Assembly: GCA_019914995.1 (NCBI GenBank) | Contig: CM034134.1 | Span: 1,444,145-1,508,144, forward strand | Reading direction: 5' to 3' | Origin: Acanthochlamys bracteata | Lineage: Eukaryota; Streptophyta; Magnoliopsida; Pandanales; Velloziaceae | Length of the DNA: 64,000 nucleotides | Shown: positions 43,812 to 56,100 of the stretch, in pieces | Numbering within the stretch: the first letter of the stretch is position 1 | Layout: the number at the start of each line of letters is the position of its first letter | Notes under the pieces: model-generated | What the model was told of the DNA's origin: nothing | Databases searched by the model: none | Seen by the model: the letters and a program-made list of their open reading frames with translations, nothing else | Program-made: the position numbers and the translations under genes

Positions 43812-45308
43812 TGTTGGAATTATAAGAATAATTTTGATGATAACAAAAAATTAAGAACTATGATTTATATAAGACTAATAATCTGAAAACAAGTTCTGCA
43901 GGATTAGACAAACAAAGATCATTTAATTTACAACAGACAAGAACAGCCATCATACAACCAACTGCTAAGCTACTACATACTGGACAGAGGACAGCATACG
44001 GGACAGAGGATGCCACAGCCACATTATAGTCAGTTGTTCGACTACTGAAGCATAAGAAGACTTCTCTATTTCGAAACAGACCCTTGTGTTCAACGGCAGT
44101 AGAATTTTCCTTGCTTCAAAAATCACCTGCACTCACAACGGACTGAAGCATTTCAAACAGAAGATTTACAAGAGCTAAAATCATCCTCAATTTCACACAA
44201 AAGGAAAGCTCAATAATCAAGGGAAGAAAACAGTCAAAATCTTTGATCAAGTCAAGCAGTCAACCTGCATTGCATTTATTATGGACATGGCATATCAATT
44301 CATCAGCTCACCGAATCTCAGACAGAAGCTTAGCTGAATTAAGCTTTCAACCGTTGGCAGCAAATTCAAACTTCTACAACGCATTTAATGCAACAAAGAC
44401 TTTACACAAACACAGCTGAAAGACCACTGGACAACACCACTTCCTTTCTGACGTGAAGAACCGAGCGCCAACAGCAACGTTCCTCAACGGCTCCTGCACA
44501 GGAATGAAACTCTATAAGAAGGGAGTCACACCAACGAAGAAACAACGTGGAGAAAGAGAGAAAAACAGGGAGAGAACATAAAAAAAACAGAAGTAGAAAG
44601 AACCCAAGCAAAAACAGAGATATACAAGAACTCTACCACTCTACACAAAAATATCCTACTGCTGGTCACGAACTCGACTACTCCACACAAACAAATCTTG
44701 CTGCAAATCATACTGAAGAAATCTCTCTCAGCAACCTCTCCGATCATCTCATCTGAATCACATCATAAACACTTAACATTCATGAGATAGATCCTGCGCT
44801 CAATCTTTGTTTATTTTCTTGTAACTTCTTACTGACAGTGTAAAGGTGGTGCTGCAGGCACCGGTAAAGGAAGCTCAGGTAGAGTTTGGTGTAAGCTCTT
44901 AGACCTTGTAATAGAGCTAGCAAATCAGCCAGGGGGACAGGCGTGTCCAGTAGGCTGTTAGGAGTTGTCTTGGCGAAGAAACCCGGTAGAGTAAGTGTGC
45001 TTGGCGAAGCACTTTGCTCTAGGTGTATTTGTAGCTTATTAAAGGTCTAATGAAGCTTTGGCTCTGGTGATAGAGCGACCGTAGATGTAGGCAAAAGGAT
45101 TTTGCTGAACCACATTAAATACTCTAAGCACTATTCTTTGTCACTTATGTCAGTAAACACTCTAACTCTCTCTGTCTGCAGGTTACAGCATTGACACAGC
45201 CGGCTGTAAGCTCGCTGCCAGTAAGATAACAAATTTGATAAAAAACTTTTATAGACTAACTCAATGCACCCCTCCCCTCTTGAGTTAATCTTGCAGAAAT
45301 ATCTAACA
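43812..45308 (+). repeat. 5' LTR of the 7.2-kb copia element
   Basis: 1497 bp from TGTTGGAATTATAAG to AAATATCTAACA, highly similar to 49465-50962 over its whole length. It is followed directly by the primer-binding site at 45309. LTRs this long are unusual for copia but known in some plant lineages. Confidence 0.92.
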
Positions 45309-45322
45309 ATTGGTATCAGAGC
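45309..45322 (+). other. Primer-binding site (initiator tRNA-Met type)
   Basis: ATTGGTATCAGAGC directly after the 5' LTR. TGGTATCAGAGC is the standard sequence complementary to the 3' end of plant initiator tRNA-Met, used to prime minus-strand synthesis in copia elements. Confidence 0.9.
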
Positions 45323-45370
45323 AGACCTCCTAAAATCAAATGTCTAACAACCTTGAGGTAAAAGATCCTT

Positions 45371-46337
45371 ATGGCTAACCTTATTCCTATAGCTTTTGAA
45401 GGTAGATCCTCCAACAGACCACCACTCTTTGATGGAACAAACTATGGCTATTGGAAAACCAAAATGACAATCTTTATTCGGGCACAAAACTTCACACTAT
45501 GGAAGACGTATCCCCAAGAATGAACGAGAATACAATGATGAAGACAACAAGCTCATATCAATGAATGACAGAGCCATAAACTTTCTGTATTGTGCGCTAG
45601 ATCCTAATGAGTTCAACCGAATCAGTGCTTCCAACACTGCCAAAGAAATATGGGATCAGTTGGAGGTAACGCATGAAGGAACCACTCAAGTCAAGGAAAT
45701 TAGAGTGAACCTGCTCATACATGAGTATGAAAACTTCAGAATGAACCAAGGTGAGTCCATTACTCAGATGTTTACTAGATTCACTAACATTATAAATCCT
45801 CTAAAGAATCTAGAAAAAGTATTCAAACCTGAAGAACTGAAATGGAAGATATTAAGAGCTGTGCTGCCAACATTTGGATTTCAAGTAGATGCCATAGAGG
45901 AAAATCCAACTTTTTCTCAAATATCACTGGATGAACTAATTGGCAAGCTAATGGCCCAGAAACTATCACTGAAGAAAACTGACGAACGTCCTGAAGGGAT
46001 TGCATTAAAAATCAACGACCAGCAGGTAAGTGATCCTTCCTCTGATGAAGACATTGCACTCTTAACCCGTAAATTTAAAAATTTTCTCAGAAAAAACAAG
46101 TTTAGAAAAAGAAGGGTTCCTGGAAGAACCAATAGAGGAGAGGACATACAAGACACAAACTGCTTCACTGCAACAAATCAGGACACTTCAAGAACGAATG
46201 TCCACTGCTCAAGAGATCGAAATACAAAGACACAAGAAGAAAATGAGCTATGGCAGTCTGGAGTGATGAAGATGAAAGTTCATCAGAAGACAGTCAAACT
46301 GAGACAGAGAAAAATGAAGAAAGCAACTTATGTCTGA
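45371..46337 (+). pseudogene. Copia gag, frameshifted
   Basis: The first frame starts at 45371 and has the plant copia gag opening (RPPLFDGTNYGYWKTKM) but stops near 45521. The main UBN2-type gag body continues in another frame from 45561 (SASNTAKEIWDQLEVTHEGT, then QMFTRFTNIINPLKNL). Near 46160-46200 the CCHC zinc knuckle is split between frames (HCNKSGHFKNEC lies in a different frame from the flanking gag), so a small indel lies there. Confidence 0.88.
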
Positions 46338-48065
46338 TGGCAGATCATGAAGATGACAATGAGGAAGGAGAGGAGCTAACCCGACTGAAATATAGCAAAC
46401 GGTACTTGGACAGCGGGTGCTCAAGACATATGATAGGAAATGAAAAATATTTCAGCAATCTACAAAAATAATTCGGAGGAAATATAATCCTAGGAGACAA
46501 CAATAAGTGCAAAGTAATAGGCGTAGGAAAAATAGGTAATCCCTCTTCCCTATGCATAGAAAATGTTTTTCATGTTAAAGGACTAAAACATAACCTAATA
46601 AGCATAAGTCAATTATGTGATAACGGATTTAAAGTCAATTTTGACAATCATTGCAGCTCAATTATCAATCTGTCATCTGGAGAAGAAATACTGAACGGAA
46701 AAAGGGAAGGTAATGTTTATGTACTCTATATTGATGACCTTCCTAACAACAAAATGTGTTTAGTAGCAAGCCAGCAGGAAAACACCTGGCTCTGGCACAG
46801 ACGTTTAGGATACTGCAACATCAAGATTCTTTCAAAACTGTCCAAATTAAAACTAGTAAAGGGTCTGCCTGAAGCAAACTATAGCCTGGATGAATTATGT
46901 GATGCCTATGCTAAAGGAAAACAAGTGAAGTCATCATTCAAGCACAAGCAGGTGATAACAACAAATCAACCATTATAACTACTACATATGGATTTGTTTG
47001 GACCATCAAAAACAGCAAGCTTAGGAGGTAAGTATTACTGCCTAGTAATAGTAGATGATTATTCTCGATTCTGTTAGGTTTACTTCCTAGCATAAAAAAA
47101 TGATGCCCTGAAAACATTCATATGCTTTTTCAAAAAGATTCAAAAAGAACTAAGCCTAAATATCTGTGCTATTAGAAGTGATCATGGTAAAGAGTTTCAA
47201 AATTTTTATTTCGATGAATTCTGTGATTCGAACGGATTGTCATATAACTTTTCTGCTTCAAGGAACTCCCCAACAAAATGGTGTAGTGGAACGGAAAAAT
47301 AGAGTGCTAGTAGAAATGGCTCGAACTATGCTCATAGAACAGAATCTACCTAAATATTTTTGGGCTGAAGCTGTTAATACTGCATGTCATATCATTAACC
47401 GTGCATTCATTCGCCCCATTCTTAAAAAAACTCCATATGAGTTTCTAAAGGAAAGAACCACAAATATTGGTTACTTAAGAACCTTTGGATGCAAATATTT
47501 TATCCTCAACAATGAGAAAGATAATTTTGAAAAGTTTGATGCAAAAAGTAACGAAGGTATTTTTCTCGGTTACTCCTCAACATCAAAAGCATATAGAATT
47601 TTTAATAAACGAACCATGATTGTTGAAGAATCTATGCATGTATTATTTAATGAGTCTAACAATGGGACGAGAAGAAATCCAGAACTAGATGCAGGATTAG
47701 AAAAAGAAGAAGAGCTGTTCCCATCGATAGAAACACAACAAATTACAGAGACCCAAACAGCTGACGAACAGCCAGCTGAAATAACAGAGGAAGGACAGAC
47801 TCCTGGAATTCTACCTGATCAGACAGAAACTCACGAACAGATCAGCAGATCCTTCAAGTACAGATCCAGTCATCCACAAGAAAACATACTAGGTGAGGTA
47901 AATGAAGGTACAAGAACCAGATCTTTTTTTAAAAATAATTTCATGGAACATTCTGCATTTGTATCAAATCTAGAACCAAAATGCATAGATGATGCATTGA
48001 CAGATAGTTCATGGATCACTGCCATGCAAAAAGAATTAAACCAGTTTGAAAGAAATAATGTATGA
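46250..48065 (+). pseudogene. Copia protease and integrase, with stops
   Basis: The protease active site reads YLDSGCSRHM (D-S-G) near 46405-46435. A stop at 46469-46471 follows, then the pre-integrase region (WLWHRRLGYCNIKILSKL) in the same frame and another stop at 46976. The integrase core appears as MDLFGPSKTASLGGKYYCLV..DDYSR, interrupted by two stops near 47070-47095. After a frame change near 47220 comes TPQQNGVVERKNRVLVEMAR and the C-terminal GCKYFILNN...GIFLGYS block, uninterrupted to 48065. Confidence 0.9.
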
Positions 48066-49330
48066 CATCTTGTTAGAAAACCTCCAAACAAATCCATCAT
48101 AGGAACTAAATGGGTGTTTAGAAATAAATTAGATGAAGATGGCATCATAATTAAAAACAAAGCTAGACTAGTAGCTAAAGGATATAATCAGGAAGAAGGA
48201 ATAGATTTTGATGAAACTTATGCTCCTGTTGCATGTCTTGAAGCCATTAGAATACTATTTGCTTTTGCATGTCACAAAGATTTCAAACTTTTTCAAATGG
48301 ATGTTAAAAGTGCATTTCTGAATGGTTTTCTGAAAGAAGAAGTCTATATTGAACAATCTCCCGGGTTTGAAAACACAAGCTTTTCAAATCATGTTTACAA
48401 ATTGAACAAAGCTCTTTATGGGCTGAAACAAGCTCCCAGAGCTTGGTATGAAAGGTTAAGCATATTTCTGGTTGAAAAAGACTTCAGTCGAGGTAAGATT
48501 GACCTAACCTTATTTACCTTGCATGAGGATAATGACATGTTGATTGTGCAAGTCTATGTAGATGATATAATATTTGGTGCTACTAATGAAAGACTGTGCA
48601 GAAAATTTTCTGGCTTAATGCAAGAGGAATTTGAAATGAGCTTGATGGGTGAACTAAATTATTTCCTTGGTCTACAAATTAAACAACTGAAAAATGGCAT
48701 CTTCATAAGTCAAAGCAAGTACATTAAAGAGTTGATCAAAAAGTTCAGCATGGAAGGAAGCAAGGAGAAAAGCACTCCAATGTCTACCTCTTACAAACTG
48801 AACCGAGATGAGACAGGTAAAGTAGTTGATCAGAAATTATATAGAGGTATGATTGGATCACTCCTTTATCTTACTGCCAGTAGACCGGACATTCAATTCA
48901 GTGTATGCCTATGTGCTAGATTTCAAAGTGATCCAAAAGAGTCTCACATGATAGCTGTAAAACGAATTATTAGATACTTGGTAGGAACTAAGGAATTAGG
49001 ATTATTCTATCCAAGAGGCTGTGAATTTAACTTATATGCTTATGCTGACGCTGATTTTGGTGGCTGCAAGCTTGATAGAAAGAGCACAAGTGGTTCTTGT
49101 CAGTTTTTAGAAGGTTGCCTGATCTCATGGTGCTCCAGAAAACAAGCTTAGTAGCAATGTCAACTGCCGAAGCAGAATATATAGCTGCTGGAAGTTGCTG
49201 CTCTCAGCTTTTTGAGATGACAAAAGGGGGAGAAAGAAGAATTATTGTTAAGGGAGAGAAAAATGAGGAGAAAAATTATTACATACAATTTTTCTGGCTC
49301 AATCTGAAGGGGAGCCATGAGCAATGAACA
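48066..49330 (+). pseudogene. Copia reverse transcriptase and truncated RNase H
   Basis: Reverse transcriptase is well preserved: [39 protein letters not shown] and the catalytic YVDD at about 48558-48569. It is preceded by a nonsense codon (48063-48065) that interrupts the same frame from the integrase. RNase H begins with [19 protein letters not shown]. The frame closes at 49151, and after a frameshift the stretch STAEAEYIAAGSCCSQ runs into unrelated sequence. The C-terminal third of RNase H is therefore gone. Confidence 0.9.
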
Positions 49331-49450
49331 GGTAAGTAAAATAGATGCACCAGTTGAGGGGGAGTCATGAAAAGGTATGACAAATTTCCAAGTAAAATTG
49401 ATGGTTTACAAAAACATAAATCAATAATTCTTAATTTGTTTGTCATCATC

Positions 49451-49464
49451 AAAAAGGGGAAGAT
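49451..49464 (+). other. Polypurine tract
   Basis: AAAAAGGGGAAGAT immediately before the 3' LTR, the normal position of the plus-strand primer in LTR retrotransposons. Confidence 0.85.
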
Positions 49465-50962
49465 TGTTGGAATTACAACGATAATTTTGATGATAACAAA
49501 GAATTAAGAACTATGATTTATATAAGACTAATAATCTGAAAACAAGTTCTGCAGGATTAGACAAATAAAGATCATTTAATTTACAGCAGACAAGAACATC
49601 CATCATACAACCAACTGCTGAGCTACTACATACTGGGATGGGAGGACGGATATACGGATGAGATGCCACAAAACACATTACGATCAAATTGTTCAACCAT
49701 CAAGCATAAGAAGACTTCTGTTTGAATGCAGACCCTTGTGTTCAACGACAACAGAATTTCCCTTGGTTCAAAAATCACCTGCACTCACAACGGACTGAAG
49801 CATTTCAAACAGAAGATTTACAAGAGCTAAAATCATCCTCAATTTCACACAAAAGGAAAGCTCAATAATCAAGGAAAGAAAGCAGTCAAAGTCTTTGATC
49901 AAGTCAAGCAGTCAACCTGCATTGCATTTATTATGGACATGGCATATCAACTCATCAGCTCACCGAATCTCAGACAGAAGCTTAGCTGAATTAAGCTTTC
50001 AACCGTTGGCAGCAAATTCAAACTTCTACAACGCATTTAATGCAACAAAGATTTTACACAAACACAAACCAAAGACCACCGACAACACCACTTCCTTCTC
50101 TCGACGTGAAGAACCGAAATACCAACAAAGAACGTTCTTCAACGGCTCCTCGCACAGAAAGAAACTCTATAAGAAGGAGTCACACCAACGAAGAAACAAC
50201 GTGGAGAAAGAGAGAAAAACAGGAGAGAAACATAAAAAAATGTAGTAGAAAGAACCCAAGCAAAAACAGATATACAAAAAACTCTACCACTCTACACAAA
50301 AATATCTTATCACTTTGTCACGAACTCGACTACTCCACACAAAACAAATCTTGCTGCAAATCATACTCAAGAAATCTCTCTCAAAGAACTCTCTCCGATC
50401 ATCTCATCCAATCACATCATAAACACTTAACATTCATGAGATAGATCCTGCGCTCAATCTTTGTTTATTTTCTTGTAAATTTACCGACAACAGAAGGTGG
50501 TCTTTGCGAGGAGCACCCCAGTAAAGGAAGCTCGTAGAGTTTGGTGTAAGCTCTTAGACCTTGTAATAGAGCTAGCAAATCAGCCAGGGGGGGACAGCGT
50601 GTCCAAAGAGGTCATTAGGAGTTGTCTTGGCGAAGAAACCCCAGAGAGTAAGTGTGCTCAGCGAAGCACTTTGCTCTAGGTGTATTTGTAGCTTATTAAA
50701 GGTCTAATGAAGCTTTGGCTCTGATAGAGCGACCGTAGATGTAGGCAAAAGGGTTTTGCCGAACCATGTTAAAAATCCTGAGCACTACTCCTTGTTACTT
50801 CTGTCAGTATACACATTAACTCTTCTGTCTGCAGGTGACAATATTGACACAAACAATTTTTAGCTCTCTCTCTGAGAGGGATAACAAATTTGATAAAAAC
50901 TTTTTATAAACTAACTCAATTCACTCCTCCTTCTTAAATTAATCTTGCAGAAATATCTAACA
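49465..50962 (+). repeat. 3' LTR of the 7.2-kb copia element
   Basis: 1498 bp from TGTTGGAATTACAAC to AAATATCTAACA. Compared with the 5' LTR, substitutions and short indels cluster near 49618-49720 and 50065-50240 while other blocks are identical over long runs, so the insertion is not recent. Confidence 0.92.
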
Positions 50963-51079
50963 AGTTTGATGCTGTTGCACTGTTCGACCCAAGTGTGATA
51001 AGCACATGGTCACACAAGACGCACTTTGGTTCTACTTGTGTCCAATACGGTCGCATTAAATTTTTGACATATTTGGATC

Positions 51080-51450
51080 CAAGAGCACGAGTCACATTTG
51101 GTTACCATTTAAATAAATGATGAAAAGCATCTTATAACAAATTCTCTTATTAGGACAGGAATTAAGTGAGAGGCCACTATCTCCACTAGTATCACAAATC
51201 TATTACTAACTTAAGTTGTATGACCTTTTGCAACCTTGTATAACCATGCACGAGTGTAATTTTTAGAATTATTTTATTCATACCAATATTCTACAGTAAA
51301 TTTTTCTATATTTGACCTCTATTTAGTCTTAATATTTATTTATATATATAGACATATATTTATAATATTTTGTATAGGTCTTTTACTAATGCAATCATAA
51401 TCATGTCGTAAGATTGAATACAGATTGCTACTCATCAAGTTTATACTATT
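51080..51450. repeat. Right arm of the large inverted repeat
   Basis: The partner of 43310-43690 in opposite orientation. Outward it continues through GACATGATTATGATTGCATTAGTAAAAG-like DNA that aligns with the outer left arm. Together with the left arm and the centre sequence on both sides of the copia insertion, it would form a palindromic element of roughly 1 kb. Confidence 0.65.
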
Positions 51451-51469
51451 TATGCATTAGTGTTTATAA

Positions 51470-51705
51470 AATGGAGCTTTTCTGAAATAAAGGATATTTT
51501 TATCTTTTTTAAAAAATAAGCTTTATTTTTTTTACTTCCAAAAAAATAATAAAAATATGCAATAAAAAAATCTCATTATATAGAATTTTCTTACACTTTC
51601 TAAATTTTTAAATAAATTTTTTAAATATTTATAAAATATATATTGGAAAAAAATAAAATTAAAAATTAAAAAATACTATCGGCGAAACGCTCAGCCAAAC
51701 GGTAG
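51470..51705. mobile_element. AT-rich MITE-like element
   Basis: About 235 bp. The interior contains ATTTTTAAATAAATTTTTT and TATAAAATATATATT, closely matching 2923-3178 and 35795-36020. The right edge is GCGAAACGCTCAGCCAAACG. The boundaries are approximate. Confidence 0.4.
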
Positions 51706-51954
51706 TCTTGAGTTTGAAAAAAGTATTTTGATGATTTTTTAAACTAAAGAGCTAATTTAATAATAAAAGTGAGTTTTGCAGAAATGAGTTAATAAAAATA
51801 AACTGTAGTGAGAAATAGAATTTAATAGAAATATAATTTGTAATGGTAATTGAAATACATGAAGTGTAGTTAGAAATAAATTTTTGTAGAAATAAAGTTC
51901 GAGTAGATTAGAAGTGGAGTATACGAATGATAATTTAAGGTGCATTGGCATTCC

Positions 51955-52180
51955 ATTCTTCCAAAGTTTTATTTTAATTTTTTAGTTTATGTTTGTCAAT
52001 ATATTTTTACAAGCATTTAAAGAATTTATTTAAAAATTTAAAAAATATAAAAAAATTTTATATAGTAGAATTTTTTTATTATTTTTATAAGTAAAAAAAG
52101 TAAAACTCATTTTTTAGAAAAAAACATAAATATCTTTTTTTTTTATAAAATTTATTTCAAAAATATTTCGAACGTCTTAC
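51955..52180. mobile_element. AT-rich MITE-like element, opposite orientation
   Basis: A/T-run block reading in reverse complement like the previous element (AAATAAATTCTTTAAATGC and AAAATTTTATATAGTAGAA textures). The pair at 51470-51705 and 51955-52180 are inverted relative to each other, with a purine-biased repeat (about 51750-51950) between them. Confidence 0.35.
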
Positions 52181-52313
52181 TCTGAAATAAAAATATGGAG
52201 AGAGGAAATATAGTTAAGTGTAATTAAAATATAATTTAAATATGATTAGAAAAATAAATTTTGAAAAGATGATCTAGAAGAATAAATTTAAGGCTAATAT
52301 GGTCTATCTAATC

Positions 52314-53065
52314 CATAGTTGATCCGGACGGTAAGCCGGTCCGGATTTGCAAAAAATTTGTTTATGCAATCGATCCGTTTCGACCCGATTTGATCCGTTC
52401 TGACCCGCTTCAACCCGTCGACCCGTCCGTCCGGGTCAAATCGGATTGAAAAATTTTTTTAAAAATTAATTAAAAAATTTTTAATTGATGATATATTTAA
52501 TGTAAAAATAATTATTAATAGCTCTATGTTGGAAAATGATATGTAGTTTAGATTTAGCATTTGGATGTGATAATGCAAAAAATATAATTGATTATTTCTT
52601 ATTTGTAAATATTAATTATTAGTGATTTTTAAATTTTTTATATTGTAAAATATTAAACTCAAATATGTATATTTAAAAAAGTTAGTTATATCTCTTTTAT
52701 GATTTTATTTTTTTCTAATCTTCTAATTTATTTAAAAATTTCTATTTAAAAATTTTAGTTATTATTATTATTGGTGGTGATAATTATGATGGCAATATTT
52801 CAATTTTTACTGTAATTATTATTACTATTGTTGTTGATAGTAATGACATAATAAAAATACTTTAATTTTTTGTTATGATTACTATAGCTATTATTATTAG
52901 TAATGTCATTAGTAGTAAATTTCTTACTATAATTATTATTATTAGTTAAAAATACTTTAATATTATTAACCCGACGGTTTGATCGGTTGATCCGACGGTT
53001 CAATCCGAGAACTTTGACCGGAATAATTTTTCGATTCGATGTCCGGTCCTGTTCTTACGGCTGTG
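52314..53065. mobile_element. Non-autonomous hAT-like element abutting the SET gene
   Basis: 752 bp starting CATAGTTGATCCGGACGG and ending TTCTTACGGCTGTG. It is flanked by a perfect 8-bp duplication ATCTAATC (52306-52313 and 53066-53073). It shares most of its interior and its GC-rich subterminal regions with 36100-36904. Its right end lies 58 bp before the SET gene start codon, so it is probably in or next to the transcribed leader or core promoter of that gene. Confidence 0.82.
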
Positions 53066-53123
53066 ATCTAATCAAATAACTCAATCAAAAAACCAATATT
53101 CGAACACTATCCAAAATACAGCA

Positions 53124-56100
53124 ATGGCGAGCACAGCGGCGGCAGCGAAGCTTCTTTCCGCCGCACTCCACCGCCATCCGTTCACTTGCTCCGCCGTATC
53201 AGGCGGTGGAGCTGTTCATAGAATAGCTCCTTCGCCGCCTGACCTAATCAAATGGGTCAGAAGAGAAGGCGGGTTCGTTCACCCGAACATAACGATTTCT
53301 AGCGAGAATTCCCTCGGAATTGGAGTTTTTGTTTCCAATGGTGGCATTCCGAAAGGAGCAGATATTATTTCTTTACCGGAACATTTGCCTTTAGGTTTCG
53401 GGTCGCCAGAATCTGATTCTGCTTTCGCTCGGATTGCTGCAAGAGTTCCAGGTGAATTGTAGTCACTTAGTTGATAATGGAATTGTGCTGCGGTTGTTTT
53501 GATGTATTTAGTTGTTGATTTGGTGGCACTGTTGTTGTGAGAAGTTCGAGCTTAGAGATTGTATAACTTGAGATTCTGTGAGTAAATTTATTGTGTAAAA
53601 CGAAATCATCTCGTTTGGTATTTCTGTACATTCGATGATATTGCTGTGCTGAAAAGATGTGTTGTTAAGGTTAAGATAGTATGGATTCGGTTAGCATTGT
53701 TGTAGATTATGAGAGCATGTAAAGCTTGTTAAGGAAATTTATAATGTAAAGAAATTTCTTCATATGACCTTCATGATCTTTGGTGTGTTTGCTATAGTTC
53801 AGCAATTGAGAGAAGTGGGTAGTATCTTATTCTTAACCTTATATACTAAATGTTTTAAACCTATCAGTGATGTCATCCAACTTTGATACTGGCAAGTGAA
53901 TTGGTCAACTTAATAGTTTCTGCATACAGATGAATTAAAAAGGACTCATGACAAGTAAGAGAAATAATGTACTTTTCTAAATAGATAAAATGTTGGTGAT
54001 TGCATACTGCGATTTGCTTTTCAATACAATTGTCTAGTCAAAGATTAGTCAGGAGCTGCTCCAAAAGGCTTGTTGTTTGCATTGCGTGTTATTCTGGTTG
54101 TCTGAACTTGGAGGATTACGAACTATCGATTTTTACTTTGCAAATTAGGTCATACTGAATGTTTACAAGTAAATTGGAAATTATGGGGAGCATTTGACAG
54201 AGGAACTTTGGGCAATGAAATTGGGTTTGCGACTTCTTCAAGAAAGGGCGAAAGTTGGTTCCTTTTGGTGGCCATACATCAGCAATCTTCCTGAGGCTTT
54301 CAGTGTGCCCATTTTCTTTTCTGGAGAGGAAATTATGAATTTGCAGTATGCTCCTCTTGTTCATCAGGTAACAGAAAGCTTATAGGTTTTGTTCTCATAT
54401 CTTCTCTCTGTGCCTAGGACAATAAAATCATGCTTGCTAATTTGTGCCATTTTGTTTCAATGTAGATTAATAAAAGATGTCGCTTTCTTCTTGATTTTGA
54501 CAAGCAAGTCCAAGATCTACTTGCTGATTTGGCTGTAGATGCTCACCCTTTTGGAGGTCAAGATGTCAATGCATCTTCACTTGGCTGGGCCATGTCAGCA
54601 GTTTCTTCTCGAGCCTTCCGCCTGCATGGAGAAACACTTCAGGGTGGTGAACATTCCTTTAATGCACCAATGCTGCTTCCACTTATAGATATGTGCAATC
54701 ACTCCTTTCAGCCAAATGCTCGAATTATTCAAGAACAACATACAGGAAAACCAAAGATGTTAGTGAAGGTATGTACTTATTTTTTGTAGTTATGTTATTT
54801 GGGGATAAGTTCAGTAGATCTACTTAACTTTCTTGGATTCAGTAAATGGAAATCATATTATGGTGATAAAAGTAAAATAGCGGAGAGCTCCTTGTTTTCT
54901 TAGCCGAGCAAGGAGTCAAGCAGCATTCAAAGGTTGCATACACTTCATGGCAAAATGGACTTACATAATGGTTCAATACGACACTAACTGAGCGAGTAAC
55001 GGTTATGCTTAAGGAGGCTGGTCTGCTAAATAATTTTAGGCGGAGAATGTTAACACTACTTGCTACTGGTTTGAATGTACCAATTTAGGACTGGCTATGT
55101 TTTTTATTGTCGACTTCATGTCTTTGATTATTCGTTGTTTGTGATGTATAACTCAAAAGAAAGGTCAAAGTTCAGGAAGTGTCTATTACTGGAGTATGCT
55201 GAAGATATTATAAGGTATTGCTTATGAATGCCATAGCTTACGAAGACCTAACTGAAAATGACATCAGATAATGATGTAATAAAGAAACATGAGTTCCTTT
55301 AGGAAGTGACACAGTGACTTGTATGCCATGAACGCCAGTGACTTGGAGGACCCAACACTTCCTCCCTTTGCTAAGGACTTGCACTCACATTTGTTACGCG
55401 TAAGCTTCCCGCAAGCAAATCACTTCATTTGATGCTTGTCTCTCTTCTTCTGTCTTGAGTCCCTGCCTCTACTAGCAAAGCCTCTGCTTGTCCACCGGCA
55501 CATCCTCTTGACTACGCTTGCGGCGGCTTTCTTTCTCAAAAATCTACTACAATATTATCAAAAAGAAAAGACTTCAAATCAGCATTACTTGTCGTGTTAA
55601 TGACAACTTGATTGTAGGAATCTAGCAAACTATGAAGAAGAATTAGTTGCATGTTCTGAAGTCTCTACTTTCTACCCAATGATGTTAACTGTTAGAAAAT
55701 TGTCTTCAAAGACCCAATATGACTTGAGATAGAAGTAGTCGTTTACCATATGTAGAGAATACAGTCTTCTCCTAAGGAAGACAATATACTGGAGCGATTT
55801 TGTGGAATAAAACCTTTCCAGCTCTTCCTAGACCTCCCTTACGGTTTGTAATTCTTAAATGGTGAGCACTACTTGGTTAAAGTGAGATGAAGATTCGTCA
55901 TAGCATTTCTTTCTATTTTTGCCATCTATCATTTTCTATGTGGGATGGCCCATCCTCAGCATGACGGAGTTTTTCTTTCCCCCTTTTGTGGTAAGAATTG
56001 GCAAAATCTTCATCATCTATACTTAGTAGTTACTTTCATTGAATCTGATGCCACTTATTAGAAATGTTTTGGCATACATTAGAATCTTAGTCTAAGTTGA

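Larger units (their letters stand above)
43812..50962 (+). mobile_element. Ty1/copia LTR retrotransposon, near full length, defective
   Basis: 7151 bp with two LTRs of about 1.5 kb, a tRNA-Met primer-binding site, a polypurine tract and the copia domain order gag, protease, integrase, RT, RNase H on the plus strand. Flanks AATTT (43807-43811) and AGTTT (50963-50967) form a 5-bp target duplication with one mismatch. Gag has an early stop and a zinc-knuckle frameshift, protease and integrase have several stops, RT lies after an in-frame stop, and RNase H is cut short. It cannot encode a complete set of proteins, but its structure is well preserved. Confidence 0.92.
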
